Of a stretch of DNA of 64,000 nucleotides, positions 8,995 through 17,123 are shown piece by piece (the first letter of the stretch is position 1; every line of letters begins with the position of its first letter). Source of the stretch: Paenibacillus odorifer (GTDB lineage Bacteria; Bacillota; Bacilli; Paenibacillales; Paenibacillaceae); the NCBI RefSeq assembly GCF_000758725.1, contig NZ_CP009428.1, positions 1,178,001 to 1,242,000 on the forward strand. The letters are read 5' to 3'. A model generated the notes under the pieces. That model saw nothing but the letters and a program-made list of their open reading frames with translations. It searched no databases and was not told where the DNA came from. The translations under genes were made by a program, and so were the position numbers.

Positions 8995-9739
8995 GACTAT
9001 TCCCTCCCCAGAACGAAAGTGTGTCGATAATCTTTTGGAAGAAGGCCTGACGGTTATCGCCCCGATGAATTTCCGCTGCTAGTTTGCCGTCTTTTATAAA
9101 AACAATTCGGTTGCAGTAGCTCGCTGCCAGTGGATCATGTGTTACGAGCATTAGCGTGGTGCCTTCTTTGTGATTAATATCCTCCAGCGATTCCATCACC
9201 ATCCGCGAAGAATTGGAGTCAAGCGCACCCGTAGGTTCATCGGCCAAAATAATCGAAGGAGAGGTGATGATCGCCCGGGCAATTGCGGTCCGCTGACGTT
9301 GTCCCCCTGAAATTTCATAGGTGCGTTTGCTCAGAATATCGGTAATGTTTAAGCGTTCTGCGACTCTTTGAAGCAAGATCTCCATCTGGGAGAGCTTACG
9401 GTTATCCAAAGTCAGGGGCAGCACAATATTCTCGGCGACGGTTAATGTCTCAAGCAGGTTGAAGTCCTGAAACACAAAGCCTAGTTGTTTTCGGCGAAAG
9501 TGGGCGAGCTCTTTTTTATTCAAAAGATAAGGGTTGCTGCCGTTGATATTCACTTCGCCAGAGGACGGCTGGTCGATTGTGGATACCATATTGAGCAGTG
9601 TTGTTTTACCGCTACCAGACGGTCCCATAATTCCGACAAATTCACCTTTTTCAATATTTAGATGAATATCAGTGAGGGCTTGGGTCACTATTTTGCCGGG
9701 GTATACCTTATGAAGTCCTTTGACTTCCAATACGTTCAT
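8969..9739 (-). CDS. BceA-type ABC ATPase
   Basis: This ATPase of about 256 residues has Walker A GPSGSGKTT, the Q-loop FVFQDFNLLETLTV, a slightly altered signature ISGGQRQR (LSGGQ is usual), Walker B IILADEPTGALDS and the switch histidine in LVTHDP. It belongs to the MacB/BceA class that powers FtsX-like permeases, and should partner the adjacent 648-residue permease. I choose ATG 9739 (MNVLEVKGLHKVYPG), with GGAAGG 10 bases upstream; an in-frame ATG lies three codons before it. The gene has its own promoter region after the kinase gene. Confidence 0.92.
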   Translation of the reverse strand: MNVLEVKGLHKVYPGKIVTQALTDIHLNIEKGEFVGIMGPSGSGKTTLLNMVSTIDQPSSGEVNINGSNPYLLNKKELAHFRRKQLGFVFQDFNLLETLTVAENIVLPLTLDNRKLSQMEILLQRVAERLNITDILSKRTYEISGGQRQRTAIARAIITSPSIILADEPTGALDSNSSRMVMESLEDINHKEGTTLMLVTHDPLAASYCNRIVFIKDGKLAAEIHRGDNRQAFFQKIIDTLSFWGGNSHELSSIRV

Positions 9740-9844
9740 ATCATTCATTCCTTCCAATACAAAAATGATTTCATCCGCCTTATTCGGGGAACGGGTTATG
9801 TATATAATTTATAAGATCGAGAGATTAGCTGCTATGGATTTACC

Positions 9845-9874
9845 TTAAGGTTTCCTTACAGAGAAGTTAAGGTT
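9845..9874 (-). promoter_or_regulatory. Putative BceR-like response-regulator site before bceAB
   Basis: TTAAGGTT occurs at 9845-9852 and again at 9867-9874. This exact direct repeat is spaced 22 bp, two helical turns, as expected for tandem binding by an OmpR-class regulator. A TATAAATTATATAC stretch lies between it and the ATPase start and could hold the -10 element. The position, between kinase and transporter genes, fits Bce-type autoregulation. Confidence 0.5.
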
Positions 9875-9978
9875 ATGTTCGCCTTTCTCCTTGTGAAGAA
9901 TGGGTTGAGAGATAAGTAACCTATAAAGAAGAAGGAGGCTTCAAAGCCATGAATAATGACGACGAAGTCCCCTCAATA

Positions 9979-10977
9979 TTATTTCTGTAGATGATCACTG
10001 TTGCTAAAAATAAGCCGCACGCGGGTTCCTTCCCCGAGCCGGGACTGAATATCCACCTTGTGTTCGAGCCTGTTGCAAATCTCCCGGACGAGATACAGCC
10101 CCATCCCTGTCGATTCATGATAATGTCGTCCGCGGTCACCCGTAAAGTAGGGATTAAAGACCCGCTTCAGATCCTCAGGAGAAATGCCGATCCCTTGATC
10201 GGTAATATCCAGAATAGTGTCGGTGCCCACACGCTGAGCTGAGAGGGTAACGGTTTTGCCAGAACCGGAGGTATAGTTTACGGCATTAGTTAAGATTTGG
10301 GCCAGCATAAACATTAACCATTTGGCATCGCTATATACCGCTAGATTGGCATCCACCTGTATATCTACTTTTATGCCCCGGCGTATGAATAGTCTGCGAT
10401 TTTCGGCTACCGCCTCACTAACGGTTTTGCGCAGAAGTAACGGTTCAACTTGAAAATCATTTTCAAATCGGTCAAGTCTTGAAGTGTAGATAACCATCTC
10501 CAGCCCTCCGCGCAGACGTTCCAGTTCCTCCTGAATACTTGCGGCAGCCTCCTCTTCAAGATCCTTTAGCGTAAGCTGAATTACAGAGAGCGGGGTCTTC
10601 ATTTGATGAACCCAGCGATTCATGAATACGATATGCTGATCCATCTGGCGCGCATGCGCATTCACTTGCTCTTGATACTGGCGGTCAATAAGCTGCAATA
10701 ACTCATGGATAGCTTCTGAAAGAGGAGTGTCTCCTAAGGAAACAAGATGTTTTTGGAGCATGTCCATAGGTTCGCTTAATGCTGCATACAATCTCCGGTG
10801 CTGAACGTATCGGTAGCCTAGATATAGCAGTAGAACTACGGTACTCAAGGCGATTCCATAAAGCATGATAGAGATAGGTCTGTTCTCACCAGACAGCCAA
10901 TACAGCAAAGGGATAAGCAGCATCTGAAGCAGATAGAATAGGATCAGTGAGATCTGGTCTCTCCAAAAAAGCCTCAT
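9979..10977 (-). CDS. BceS-type intramembrane-sensing histidine kinase
   Basis: This 332-residue kinase has two transmembrane helices near the N terminus (about residues 8-30 and 35-58) and almost no extracellular loop, the hallmark of intramembrane-sensing kinases. The H-box is WVHQMKTPLSVIQ. The catalytic domain shows QILTNAVNYTSGSG (N box), DQGIGI (G1) and STGMGLYLV (G2). The ATG overlaps the response-regulator stop by four bases. Such kinases detect peptide antibiotics through the partner BceAB transporter rather than directly. The short distance to the transporter genes supports one functional unit. Confidence 0.9.
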   Translation of the reverse strand: MRLFWRDQISLILFYLLQMLLIPLLYWLSGENRPISIMLYGIALSTVVLLLYLGYRYVQHRRLYAALSEPMDMLQKHLVSLGDTPLSEAIHELLQLIDRQYQEQVNAHARQMDQHIVFMNRWVHQMKTPLSVIQLTLKDLEEEAAASIQEELERLRGGLEMVIYTSRLDRFENDFQVEPLLLRKTVSEAVAENRRLFIRRGIKVDIQVDANLAVYSDAKWLMFMLAQILTNAVNYTSGSGKTVTLSAQRVGTDTILDITDQGIGISPEDLKRVFNPYFTGDRGRHYHESTGMGLYLVREICNRLEHKVDIQSRLGEGTRVRLIFSNSDHLQK

Positions 10978-11672
10978 GGCGTATCCTTAGAGACATTAAG
11001 CCGATAGCCAGCGCCTCTTACGGTTTCCACAATGTCACCAAGACCGAGATCCTTGAGCTTTTTGCGGACACGGGTTATGTAGACATTTAATGTATTGTCA
11101 TCTATGAAATGCTGATCCTTCCACATGAGATCGAGCAGACGCTCCCGGTTAACCACTCGTCCTTCCTTAAGCAGTAAAGCTTCCAGTAGAACCGCTTCCT
11201 TCTGGGTTAGCTCACTCGTGTGCCCGTCGTATTGGATCACATATCGTTCAGGATAGAGGATTAAACCTCCAGACTGGAGTTTATGCTCTTCTTGAGTCTG
11301 TGAGTATGAACCGTATGCTCTACGTATGTGGCTGCGGATTTTGGCAAGCACAACCTCATAGTGAAAAGGCTTAGTGATATAATCATCCCCGCCATTCTCA
11401 AGCGCCATCACCTGATCCATTCCACTATCCCGTGCAGAAATGAACAGAATCGGGCAGAGTGAGAGGGAACGGATCTGGCGGCACCAGTAGAACCCATCAT
11501 ATTTAGGCAGATTGACGTCCAGTAAGATAAGGTCAGCCGAGCTTTCATTAAAAGTCTCCAGCACCCTGTTGAAATCTTCTACAATAATTGTAAGGAACCC
11601 ATATTTTGATAGATACGTGCTCAGCAAGCTTGCCAGCTTGGCATCGTCCTCTATGATTAGAATTGTCTCCAT
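10974..11672 (-). CDS. BceR-type OmpR-family response regulator
   Basis: This 232-residue regulator has a receiver domain with the acidic pair IIEDD, the phospho-acceptor aspartate in LILLDVNLPKYDG and the lysine in YITKPF. An OmpR/PhoB winged helix follows, with the recognition region DDNTLNVYITRVRKKL and wing VRGAGYRL. I start at ATG 11672 (METILIIEDD), preceded by AAAGGAG; the frame extends 18 codons further upstream without a plausible start context. It is the first gene of the sensing operon and probably acts on the direct repeat near 9860. Confidence 0.92.
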   Translation of the reverse strand: METILIIEDDAKLASLLSTYLSKYGFLTIIVEDFNRVLETFNESSADLILLDVNLPKYDGFYWCRQIRSLSLCPILFISARDSGMDQVMALENGGDDYITKPFHYEVVLAKIRSHIRRAYGSYSQTQEEHKLQSGGLILYPERYVIQYDGHTSELTQKEAVLLEALLLKEGRVVNRERLLDLMWKDQHFIDDNTLNVYITRVRKKLKDLGLGDIVETVRGAGYRLNVSKDTP

Positions 11673-11780
11673 ATTTTCACTCCTTTGTTCAGTAATACAG
11701 TAACATGGACAAGGAAAATTATGCAAAAAGAGTACTCGTATTCGTGGTCAACGTAAGAATCTAGCTAGTTTTACCGAAGG

Positions 11781-12075
11781 GGAATTTAGCTGATCTAAGT
11801 CTAGCTGACCTAAGTCTAGCTGATCTAAGTCTAGCTGATCTAAGTCTAGCTGACCTAGCCTAGCTGGCCTAGCTCTAGCTGATCTAGCTCTAGCTAACCT
11901 AGCCTAGCTGACCTAGCTGTAGCTGATCTAGCCTAGCTGACCTAGCTGTAGCTGGCCTAGCTCTAGCTGACCTAGCTTTAGCTGACCTAGCTCTAGCTGA
12001 ATAGCTCTAGCTGATCCAACTTTAACCGATCTACCGCTAATCGATCCAAAACTAACTGATCTAAAATCTAACTCA
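11781..12075. repeat. AGCT-rich 14-16 bp tandem array
   Basis: About twenty imperfect copies of CTAGCTGACCTAGCT and related units fill the space upstream of the response regulator, decaying towards 12075. Many AGCT and CTAG palindromes result. A 70-codon minus-strand frame across it reads as repeated QLELGQLKLGQ-like residues and is best explained by the array, not by a gene. Confidence 0.85.
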
Positions 12076-12122
12076 GCTAGATCTATGCAATCCAAATTTA
12101 GCTCAAGCGGCTTATCCAGACT

Positions 12123-12900
12123 TAATTGCACTTTGTACACTTATTTCTGCGTAGATAGTCCATAGAAGCCATTTAATTGCACTTCGTGCAACTAAAAAGG
12201 GTGAATTCGGTGCAATTAAAGGAAAACCGGAAATTTAACTGCACGAAATACAACTAAACTAACTTTTGAATGAGCATTCTGAGGAATAGTTGCACTAAAT
12301 GCAGTTAACGGATGCGTGGAGCTCATAATTATCGCTTGAAAAAGCTTGATCAGTGACTTTTTCCTCCGGAAGAAGATCGCGAACGCCAAAACTTTCTCTA
12401 ATTGCACTTTGTACACTTATTTCTCCGTAAATAGTCCCTAGAAGCCATTTAATTGCACTTCGTGCAACTAAAAAGGGTGAATTCGATGCAATTAAAGGAA
12501 AACTGGAAATTTAACTGCACGAAATACAACTAACTATCTTTTAAAGGAGCATTCTGAGGAAATAGTTGCACTAAATGCAGTTAACGGATGCGTGGAGCTC
12601 ATAATTATCGCTTGAAAATACTTGATCAGTGACTATTTCCTCCGGAAGAAGACCGCCCACTCCAAAACTTTCTCTAATTGCACTTTATACACTTATTTCT
12701 GCGTAGATACTCATTAGAAGCCGTTTAATTGCACTTCGTGCAACTAAAAAGGGTGAATTCGGTGCAATTAAAGGAAAACCAGAAATTTAGCTGCACGAAA
12801 TACAACTAACTATTTTTTTAAGGAACATTCTGAGGAAATAGTTGCACTAAATGCAGTTAACGGATGTGTGGAGCTCACAATTTCCACTCAAGAAATGTTT
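12123..12900. repeat. 276-bp tandem repeat, 2.8 copies
   Basis: Copies begin at 12123, 12399 and 12675, exactly 276 bp apart, and differ by scattered substitutions; the third ends near 12900. Each unit carries several TTGCAC-n4-TGCAA-like dyads (for example AATTGCACTTCGTGCAACTA at 12175-12194), a GAGGAAATAGTTGCAC segment and the TTTCCTCCGGAAGAAG dyad. No transposase or conserved frame is present; a 66-codon minus-strand frame is repeat-derived. Confidence 0.9.
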
Positions 12901-13013
12901 GTTTTGTGAACGTACGGATCATATTCGGTAGTATAAAATAATAATAACTAATTATGATATATGCTTCATTTTGCATCCCCCTTAATATGAAATTAAAGAG
13001 AGGGGCGCGGAAA

Positions 13014-13919
13014 ATGAACATTAATTTTAGAAGCTACCGTTCAGAAGATCTGCTAAAGGTACGTCATTTTCTTATACAAAGTTATAGTAAGCTAAAGACT
13101 CCAAATACCTGGCTTATAGACCGCTGGGAATTCGTTGTTTTTTTTCAGGAGACGAGAAGTGGAACGCTGGAGCAGTGGGAACAAAAAGTAGGCTTATGGG
13201 AGTATGAGAATGGAGAGCTTGCAGCTGTAGTGTGCATGGACGATGGGTTCTATTTTCAGTGTGCTGAGATGAATCCTCCGGAAAAATTACTTGAAGAAAT
13301 GTTCGCTTTTGCTGAACAAAAAGCTGAGGAAGAGAACGGTGGTTACGTAGAGCTGTATGTGCCAATACCGGAGAATATGACTTCTGCGGCGGAGGTTGCT
13401 CGTAAGAGGGGGTATCATCAAACGGGTGGTAAGGAAAGCGTAAACTCCTTGCGATTGAATAAGGAATTTCCTGTGGAGCTCCCCTCTGGATTCAGAATTT
13501 GCAGCGGAGATGAGATCGAGGTTACTGCAAAAGCGCTCGGACATATTATGGCCTTCGACTATGCAGAAACGGTGGAGGCAGAGCTCACGCTGCTGCATTA
13601 TGGGAATATGAGTAACGCTCCAAGCTATAATCCGCAGCTCGATCTTAGCGTTGTGAATGACGCGGGCGAAGTGGTTTCCTTTTGTAATATTTTTTGGGAC
13701 AGCAGCAATAGAATTGGCGTTCTGGAGCCTGTAGGCACATCCATTAATTATCGAAAGCTGGGACTGGGACGGGCGGTCCTACACGAAGGATTTAACCGTT
13801 TAAAACAACTCGGAGCTAGTAAAGTTTACGTAGGTTCGATGCAGCCTTTCTACGAGAAATTGGGCTTTACTACTGAAGTTTGGTTGCAGGTGTGGGAATA
13901 TTCAGGTCACACAGATTAA
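13014..13919 (+). CDS. GNAT-family acetyltransferase (two-domain)
   Basis: This 301-residue protein has tandem GNAT-like folds. The C-terminal half carries the acetyl-CoA loop region RKLGLGRAVLHEGFNRL and the terminal PFYEKLGF strand. The N-terminal half is more diverged. I choose ATG 13014 (MNINFRSYRSEDL), preceded by AGAGAGGGG; an ATG 20 codons upstream lacks a site. The substrate could be an amine, amino acid or antibiotic and cannot be read from the sequence. It stands alone between the 276-bp repeats and a strong terminator, so context gives no further clue. Confidence 0.82.
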   Translation: MNINFRSYRSEDLLKVRHFLIQSYSKLKTPNTWLIDRWEFVVFFQETRSGTLEQWEQKVGLWEYENGELAAVVCMDDGFYFQCAEMNPPEKLLEEMFAFAEQKAEEENGGYVELYVPIPENMTSAAEVARKRGYHQTGGKESVNSLRLNKEFPVELPSGFRICSGDEIEVTAKALGHIMAFDYAETVEAELTLLHYGNMSNAPSYNPQLDLSVVNDAGEVVSFCNIFWDSSNRIGVLEPVGTSINYRKLGLGRAVLHEGFNRLKQLGASKVYVGSMQPFYEKLGFTTEVWLQVWEYSGHTD

Positions 13920-13981
13920 GTTGCACCGGCTGCCCCCAACACTGGATCTGTCAGCAGTACCTAAACTGGCAACGTACTATG

Positions 13982-14020
13982 AAAAATCCCCTTGATGGGT
14001 AAGTCATCAAGGGGATTTTT
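13982..14020. terminator. Bidirectional intrinsic terminator
   Basis: AAAAATCCCCTTGATG and its complement flank a short loop, with A and T runs on either side. It serves the acetyltransferase gene on the plus strand and the NAGPA-like gene on the minus strand. Confidence 0.9.
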
Positions 14021-14171
14021 GGGTTTGAGCTTGGCAATCATATGCTGCACAGTAGTTTCATACGTCGTACAGCAATCATACCGCCATAGCAATTATGCGC
14101 TGCAAACTGCCTCTGATTGCACTTTGTACAATAGAATCATATATTCTTAGTAGCCGTCTGGCCAAGAGATT

Positions 14172-15329
14172 TTATTGATATTTGACTACAATTGCATTGC
14201 TGATCTGACGCCCGGGGGACGTGAGATATTTGCCGTTGTAGTAGAGCCCGCTGGATGCACCACCATCCAGATTCATGGCTTGATACGCTCCAGCTTGCTT
14301 CATCATTTCTGCCAGCTGTGGGATGGTGGCTCCACCAGTGGTTAGCAGAATGAGCTTATGGTCGCGTGTTAATCCGAGCGCGCTGCGGGCTCCGCCGCCG
14401 GTCAAGATTTTCGGATCCTTGAAGCCTTCTGCCGCAACATTAAGGGATACCTTGCCGTTCACAAGAAGACGCGGGCCGGCTTGAAGAGCTCCTTCCATGG
14501 AGCCGGAAGCGAAGCGGCTTGTGAAATCCAGCCCAGGAATCAGTGACGCCAGATGGTTGCTGTCATAGGTAAAAATCGTCCGGCGATCCCCGGAGCTATT
14601 TTTAAGCATTTTTCCACCGCTGACAATGTAACCGTATGGAGCTTTGTATGCCCCTTTTGTATAGGCATCAAAAAACGTTCCGTTAATCGCAACTACGGCA
14701 TTATTACGTTTAGCCAGACTGCTTAGGTCCTCCACTTTTCCAACCGTATTTCCAGCCAGTACGACATCAAGTTTCACCTTAGGATGCAGCAGGGACACTG
14801 TAACTGTCTGGGCTTTGAAGGATCTGCCGCCAACCTTGAAGGTTTTACTAGCGCTGACAACTGGTGAAGAATCCGCTTTGATTAGTGCGCCGGACTGTAC
14901 AGGAACAGTGGTTGCAATATCATTACTCTTAAGGGTTAATGAAGAGGCTTCCTTATCCCAAGTTAATTGAATGCCAAGTGTTGTGCTGATAAAAGACAAC
15001 GGAATATATACCGTGCCGTTATCACTGAAAGCAAGATCAGTTAGTGTAACCGACTTTTCATTGACGAGCGCAGCGGTTTGACCTAATGTAAGCGTTATGG
15101 TTGTGTCTGCATTCGTAATGCTTATACGTTTTTCGTTAGGATTCCATACAGATTGTATACCAGTGAAGCTATTTAATAGACGCAGTGGTATGTATGAATG
15201 GTTATTCTTGTCCACATAGACGGTGTTTTTAGGAAGCGGTGTTGCACCAACAGTGGAAGGGCAAGTGGCGACAAGTGGAATGAGCAGTAAGAAGGTAAGA
15301 AACAAAGTGGACCCTAGCTTTTTCATCAT
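14172..15329 (-). CDS. Secreted phosphodiester glycosidase (NAGPA-like) with stalk domain
   Basis: This protein of about 385 residues has a signal peptide (MMKKLGSTLFLTFLLLIPLV) and a copper-amine-oxidase-like N-terminal 'stalk' domain at roughly residues 40-135 (YVDKNNHSYIPLRLL, later VYIPLSFISTTLGI). A C-terminal NAGPA/DUF2233 domain follows, with VVAINGTFFD, GPRLLVNGKV, GGGARSALGL and the active-site-like MNLDGGASSGLYYNG. NAGPA-type domains remove sugar groups from phosphodiesters, and bacterial members are thought to act on cell-wall or exopolysaccharide material. I choose ATG 15329, eight bases after AAGGAGT; a TTG two codons upstream is possible. It is transcribed alone. Confidence 0.85.
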   Translation of the reverse strand: MMKKLGSTLFLTFLLLIPLVATCPSTVGATPLPKNTVYVDKNNHSYIPLRLLNSFTGIQSVWNPNEKRISITNADTTITLTLGQTAALVNEKSVTLTDLAFSDNGTVYIPLSFISTTLGIQLTWDKEASSLTLKSNDIATTVPVQSGALIKADSSPVVSASKTFKVGGRSFKAQTVTVSLLHPKVKLDVVLAGNTVGKVEDLSSLAKRNNAVVAINGTFFDAYTKGAYKAPYGYIVSGGKMLKNSSGDRRTIFTYDSNHLASLIPGLDFTSRFASGSMEGALQAGPRLLVNGKVSLNVAAEGFKDPKILTGGGARSALGLTRDHKLILLTTGGATIPQLAEMMKQAGAYQAMNLDGGASSGLYYNGKYLTSPGRQISNAIVVKYQ

Positions 15330-15466
15330 AAACAATTACTCCTTATCTTGTAGCTGTTGTAAAAAACGACAAGGTTTATTATACCTCATGTTCAAAAACT
15401 TGGATAACCTTTATTTTTAAATGTTCATAGGGTGAATCTGATAGAATATAGATTATATTATTTATA

Positions 15467-15530
15467 TTAGCACTGAAGTAGCACTGAAATTAGCACTATA
15501 ACTAGCACTATAACTAGCACTACAACCAGT
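15467..15530. repeat. TAGCACTATAAC 12-bp tandem repeat
   Basis: Five to six units of about 12 bases (TAGCACTGAAGT, TAGCACTATAAC, TAGCACTACAAC) lie directly before the ribosome binding site of the histidine phosphatase gene and could be part of its untranslated leader. Confidence 0.75.
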
Positions 15531-15572
15531 ATCACAACTGCCACTAGACTCATTAGCTAAAAGGAGATTTTT

Positions 15573-16160
15573 ATGACTACAATAGGTTTAATTCGCCATG
15601 GAAGTACCGCGTGGAATAAAGAAGGCAGAGTGCAAGGGCATACGGATAATTCATTGGATGCTGAAGGCCTGCAACAGGCACAACTACTGGCTGAACGTCT
15701 TAGCACAGAACAATGGGATTACATATATTCAAGTGATTTACTCAGAGCGCGGCAAACGGCAGAGGTTATTGCAGAAAGATTAGGCCTTGAGATCACGGGT
15801 TTAGCGCCGGGCATTCGAGAGATGTATGCGGGACTTATTGAAGGAACTACGCAGCAAGAGCGGATTGAACGATGGGGAACCGATTGGAAGACGTTAGATT
15901 TGGGTTTGGAAACTCCAGAAGCCAGCGAGCTCAGAGGCAGCGAAGTGATTGAAGAAATTGCGGCGAGACATCCAGGCAGCCATATTCTGATCGTTAGCCA
16001 TGGTGCAATTTTACGCAGTAGCCTTAGAAGACTACTTCCAGAACTGGACGGCACAGTATTATTGAACAATACGTCAATTACGCGAATAACAAAATCCGAA
16101 TCGGATGGCTCCTGGAACTGCGAGTTATATAATTGTGCGCGGCATTTGGAGAAAGAGTAA
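15573..16160 (+). CDS. Histidine phosphatase family protein
   Basis: This 195-residue member of the phosphoglycerate-mutase-like superfamily has the catalytic RHG motif at the start (IGLIRHGSTAWN), the SSDLLRARQTAE arginine segment, the proton-donor glutamate in REMYAGLIEG and the second catalytic histidine in ILIVSHGAILRS. Family members include cobalamin phosphatase CobC, PhoE-type phosphatases and fructose bisphosphatases, so the substrate is unknown. AAAAGGAG sits eight bases before ATG. A diguanylate cyclase gene follows about 90 bases downstream. Confidence 0.88.
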   Translation: MTTIGLIRHGSTAWNKEGRVQGHTDNSLDAEGLQQAQLLAERLSTEQWDYIYSSDLLRARQTAEVIAERLGLEITGLAPGIREMYAGLIEGTTQQERIERWGTDWKTLDLGLETPEASELRGSEVIEEIAARHPGSHILIVSHGAILRSSLRRLLPELDGTVLLNNTSITRITKSESDGSWNCELYNCARHLEKE

Positions 16161-16252
16161 GTGTTCAGATAATGTTCAGAGCTTTTTTATATATTGGTAT
16201 CGCAGTACAGTAAGCTAATTATTTGTAGTTCAGAAGGATGTGCGAATTAAAG

Positions 16253-17056
16253 GTGGTAGAGGTTCAGATTTATTTACAAACGTTAATGTCCATTATCATC
16301 GCAGGAGTTGTAGGTTATTTAGTATTGAGATTTTACCGGGATGTTGCTAGTAAGGAATCAAAACAAAGAGCGGTTTACACGGGCCTTTCCATTATAACTA
16401 TCGTCGTTGGATTGTGGGCAATGCATCAGTTAGGCAAAAAATCCTTAGAAGAAACTATAGAGGTCAATGGGGGGATTTTCACTCCGTTATTGATATACGC
16501 GCTTACGATAGCTGTTTTAATGTTTTTGCTTACACGGCTGAACCTTGTTTTGGCGGAAAGAGAGCAGCTTAAGGAACTTGCCTATAAGGATGGCTTAACG
16601 GGGCTGTTAAACAAGAATGGAATGGATCACTTTTGGGATCGCTGCAAAGTAAATGAGCAACTAGCCGTATTGTTTATGGATTTGAACCGTTTCAAATCAA
16701 TTAATGACAGCTTAGGACATCATGTGGGCGATTTACTGCTGCAAGAGGTGGGAGGAAGGTTAAGTCAATTCTCCAGCAAAAGAAAACGCCATATTTTCCG
16801 CATAGGCGGTGATGAATTTGTGATCGTAGCTAAAGGCTGCAATCAGAAGGAAGCGGAGCAGTTAGCGGTGCAGATTCTGGAGAAGACGACCAGACATTAT
16901 CAGCTGGGAGAGCACAACCTCTTTGTATCTGCGAGCATAGGCATCAGCATTAGTCATGGCAAGGTGGATCATTTCAGGCTGCTGCATGAAGCAGATACAG
17001 CGATGTACACCGCCAAACAGCTCGGGACAGGTCGTTATTCAGTTTTTAAAAATTAG
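16253..17056 (+). CDS. Membrane diguanylate cyclase (GGDEF)
   Basis: This protein of about 267 residues has three predicted membrane helices (near residues 8-27, 45-62 and 83-102) followed by a GGDEF domain. The catalytic motif is intact (RIGGDEFVIVAKG), as is the entry motif DGLTGLLNKNG. The RxxD inhibitory site normally five residues before GGDEF is absent (KRKR instead), so product inhibition is probably lost. It should make cyclic di-GMP from two GTP. The start is uncertain: ATG 16238 has AGAAGG touching it, while GTG 16253 has the same site 15 bases away. A strong terminator follows. Confidence 0.88.
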   Translation: MVEVQIYLQTLMSIIIAGVVGYLVLRFYRDVASKESKQRAVYTGLSIITIVVGLWAMHQLGKKSLEETIEVNGGIFTPLLIYALTIAVLMFLLTRLNLVLAEREQLKELAYKDGLTGLLNKNGMDHFWDRCKVNEQLAVLFMDLNRFKSINDSLGHHVGDLLLQEVGGRLSQFSSKRKRHIFRIGGDEFVIVAKGCNQKEAEQLAVQILEKTTRHYQLGEHNLFVSASIGISISHGKVDHFRLLHEADTAMYTAKQLGTGRYSVFKN

Positions 17057-17076
17057 TTTGTTAAATGTAAAATATA

Positions 17077-17123
17077 AGCGTCAGCCTTGGACATAAATAG
17101 ATGTCTAAGGCTGACGCTTTTTT
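17077..17123. terminator. Bidirectional intrinsic terminator
   Basis: AGCGTCAGCCTTGGACAT and its near-complement flank a six-base loop, followed by TTTTTT. It terminates the diguanylate cyclase gene and probably also the converging MFS gene. Confidence 0.88.

Noticed and set aside
11928..12140. Small minus-strand gene with QLELGQLKLGQ-type residues
   Set aside because: It is the translation of the AGCT-rich tandem array and its flank; no ribosome binding site.
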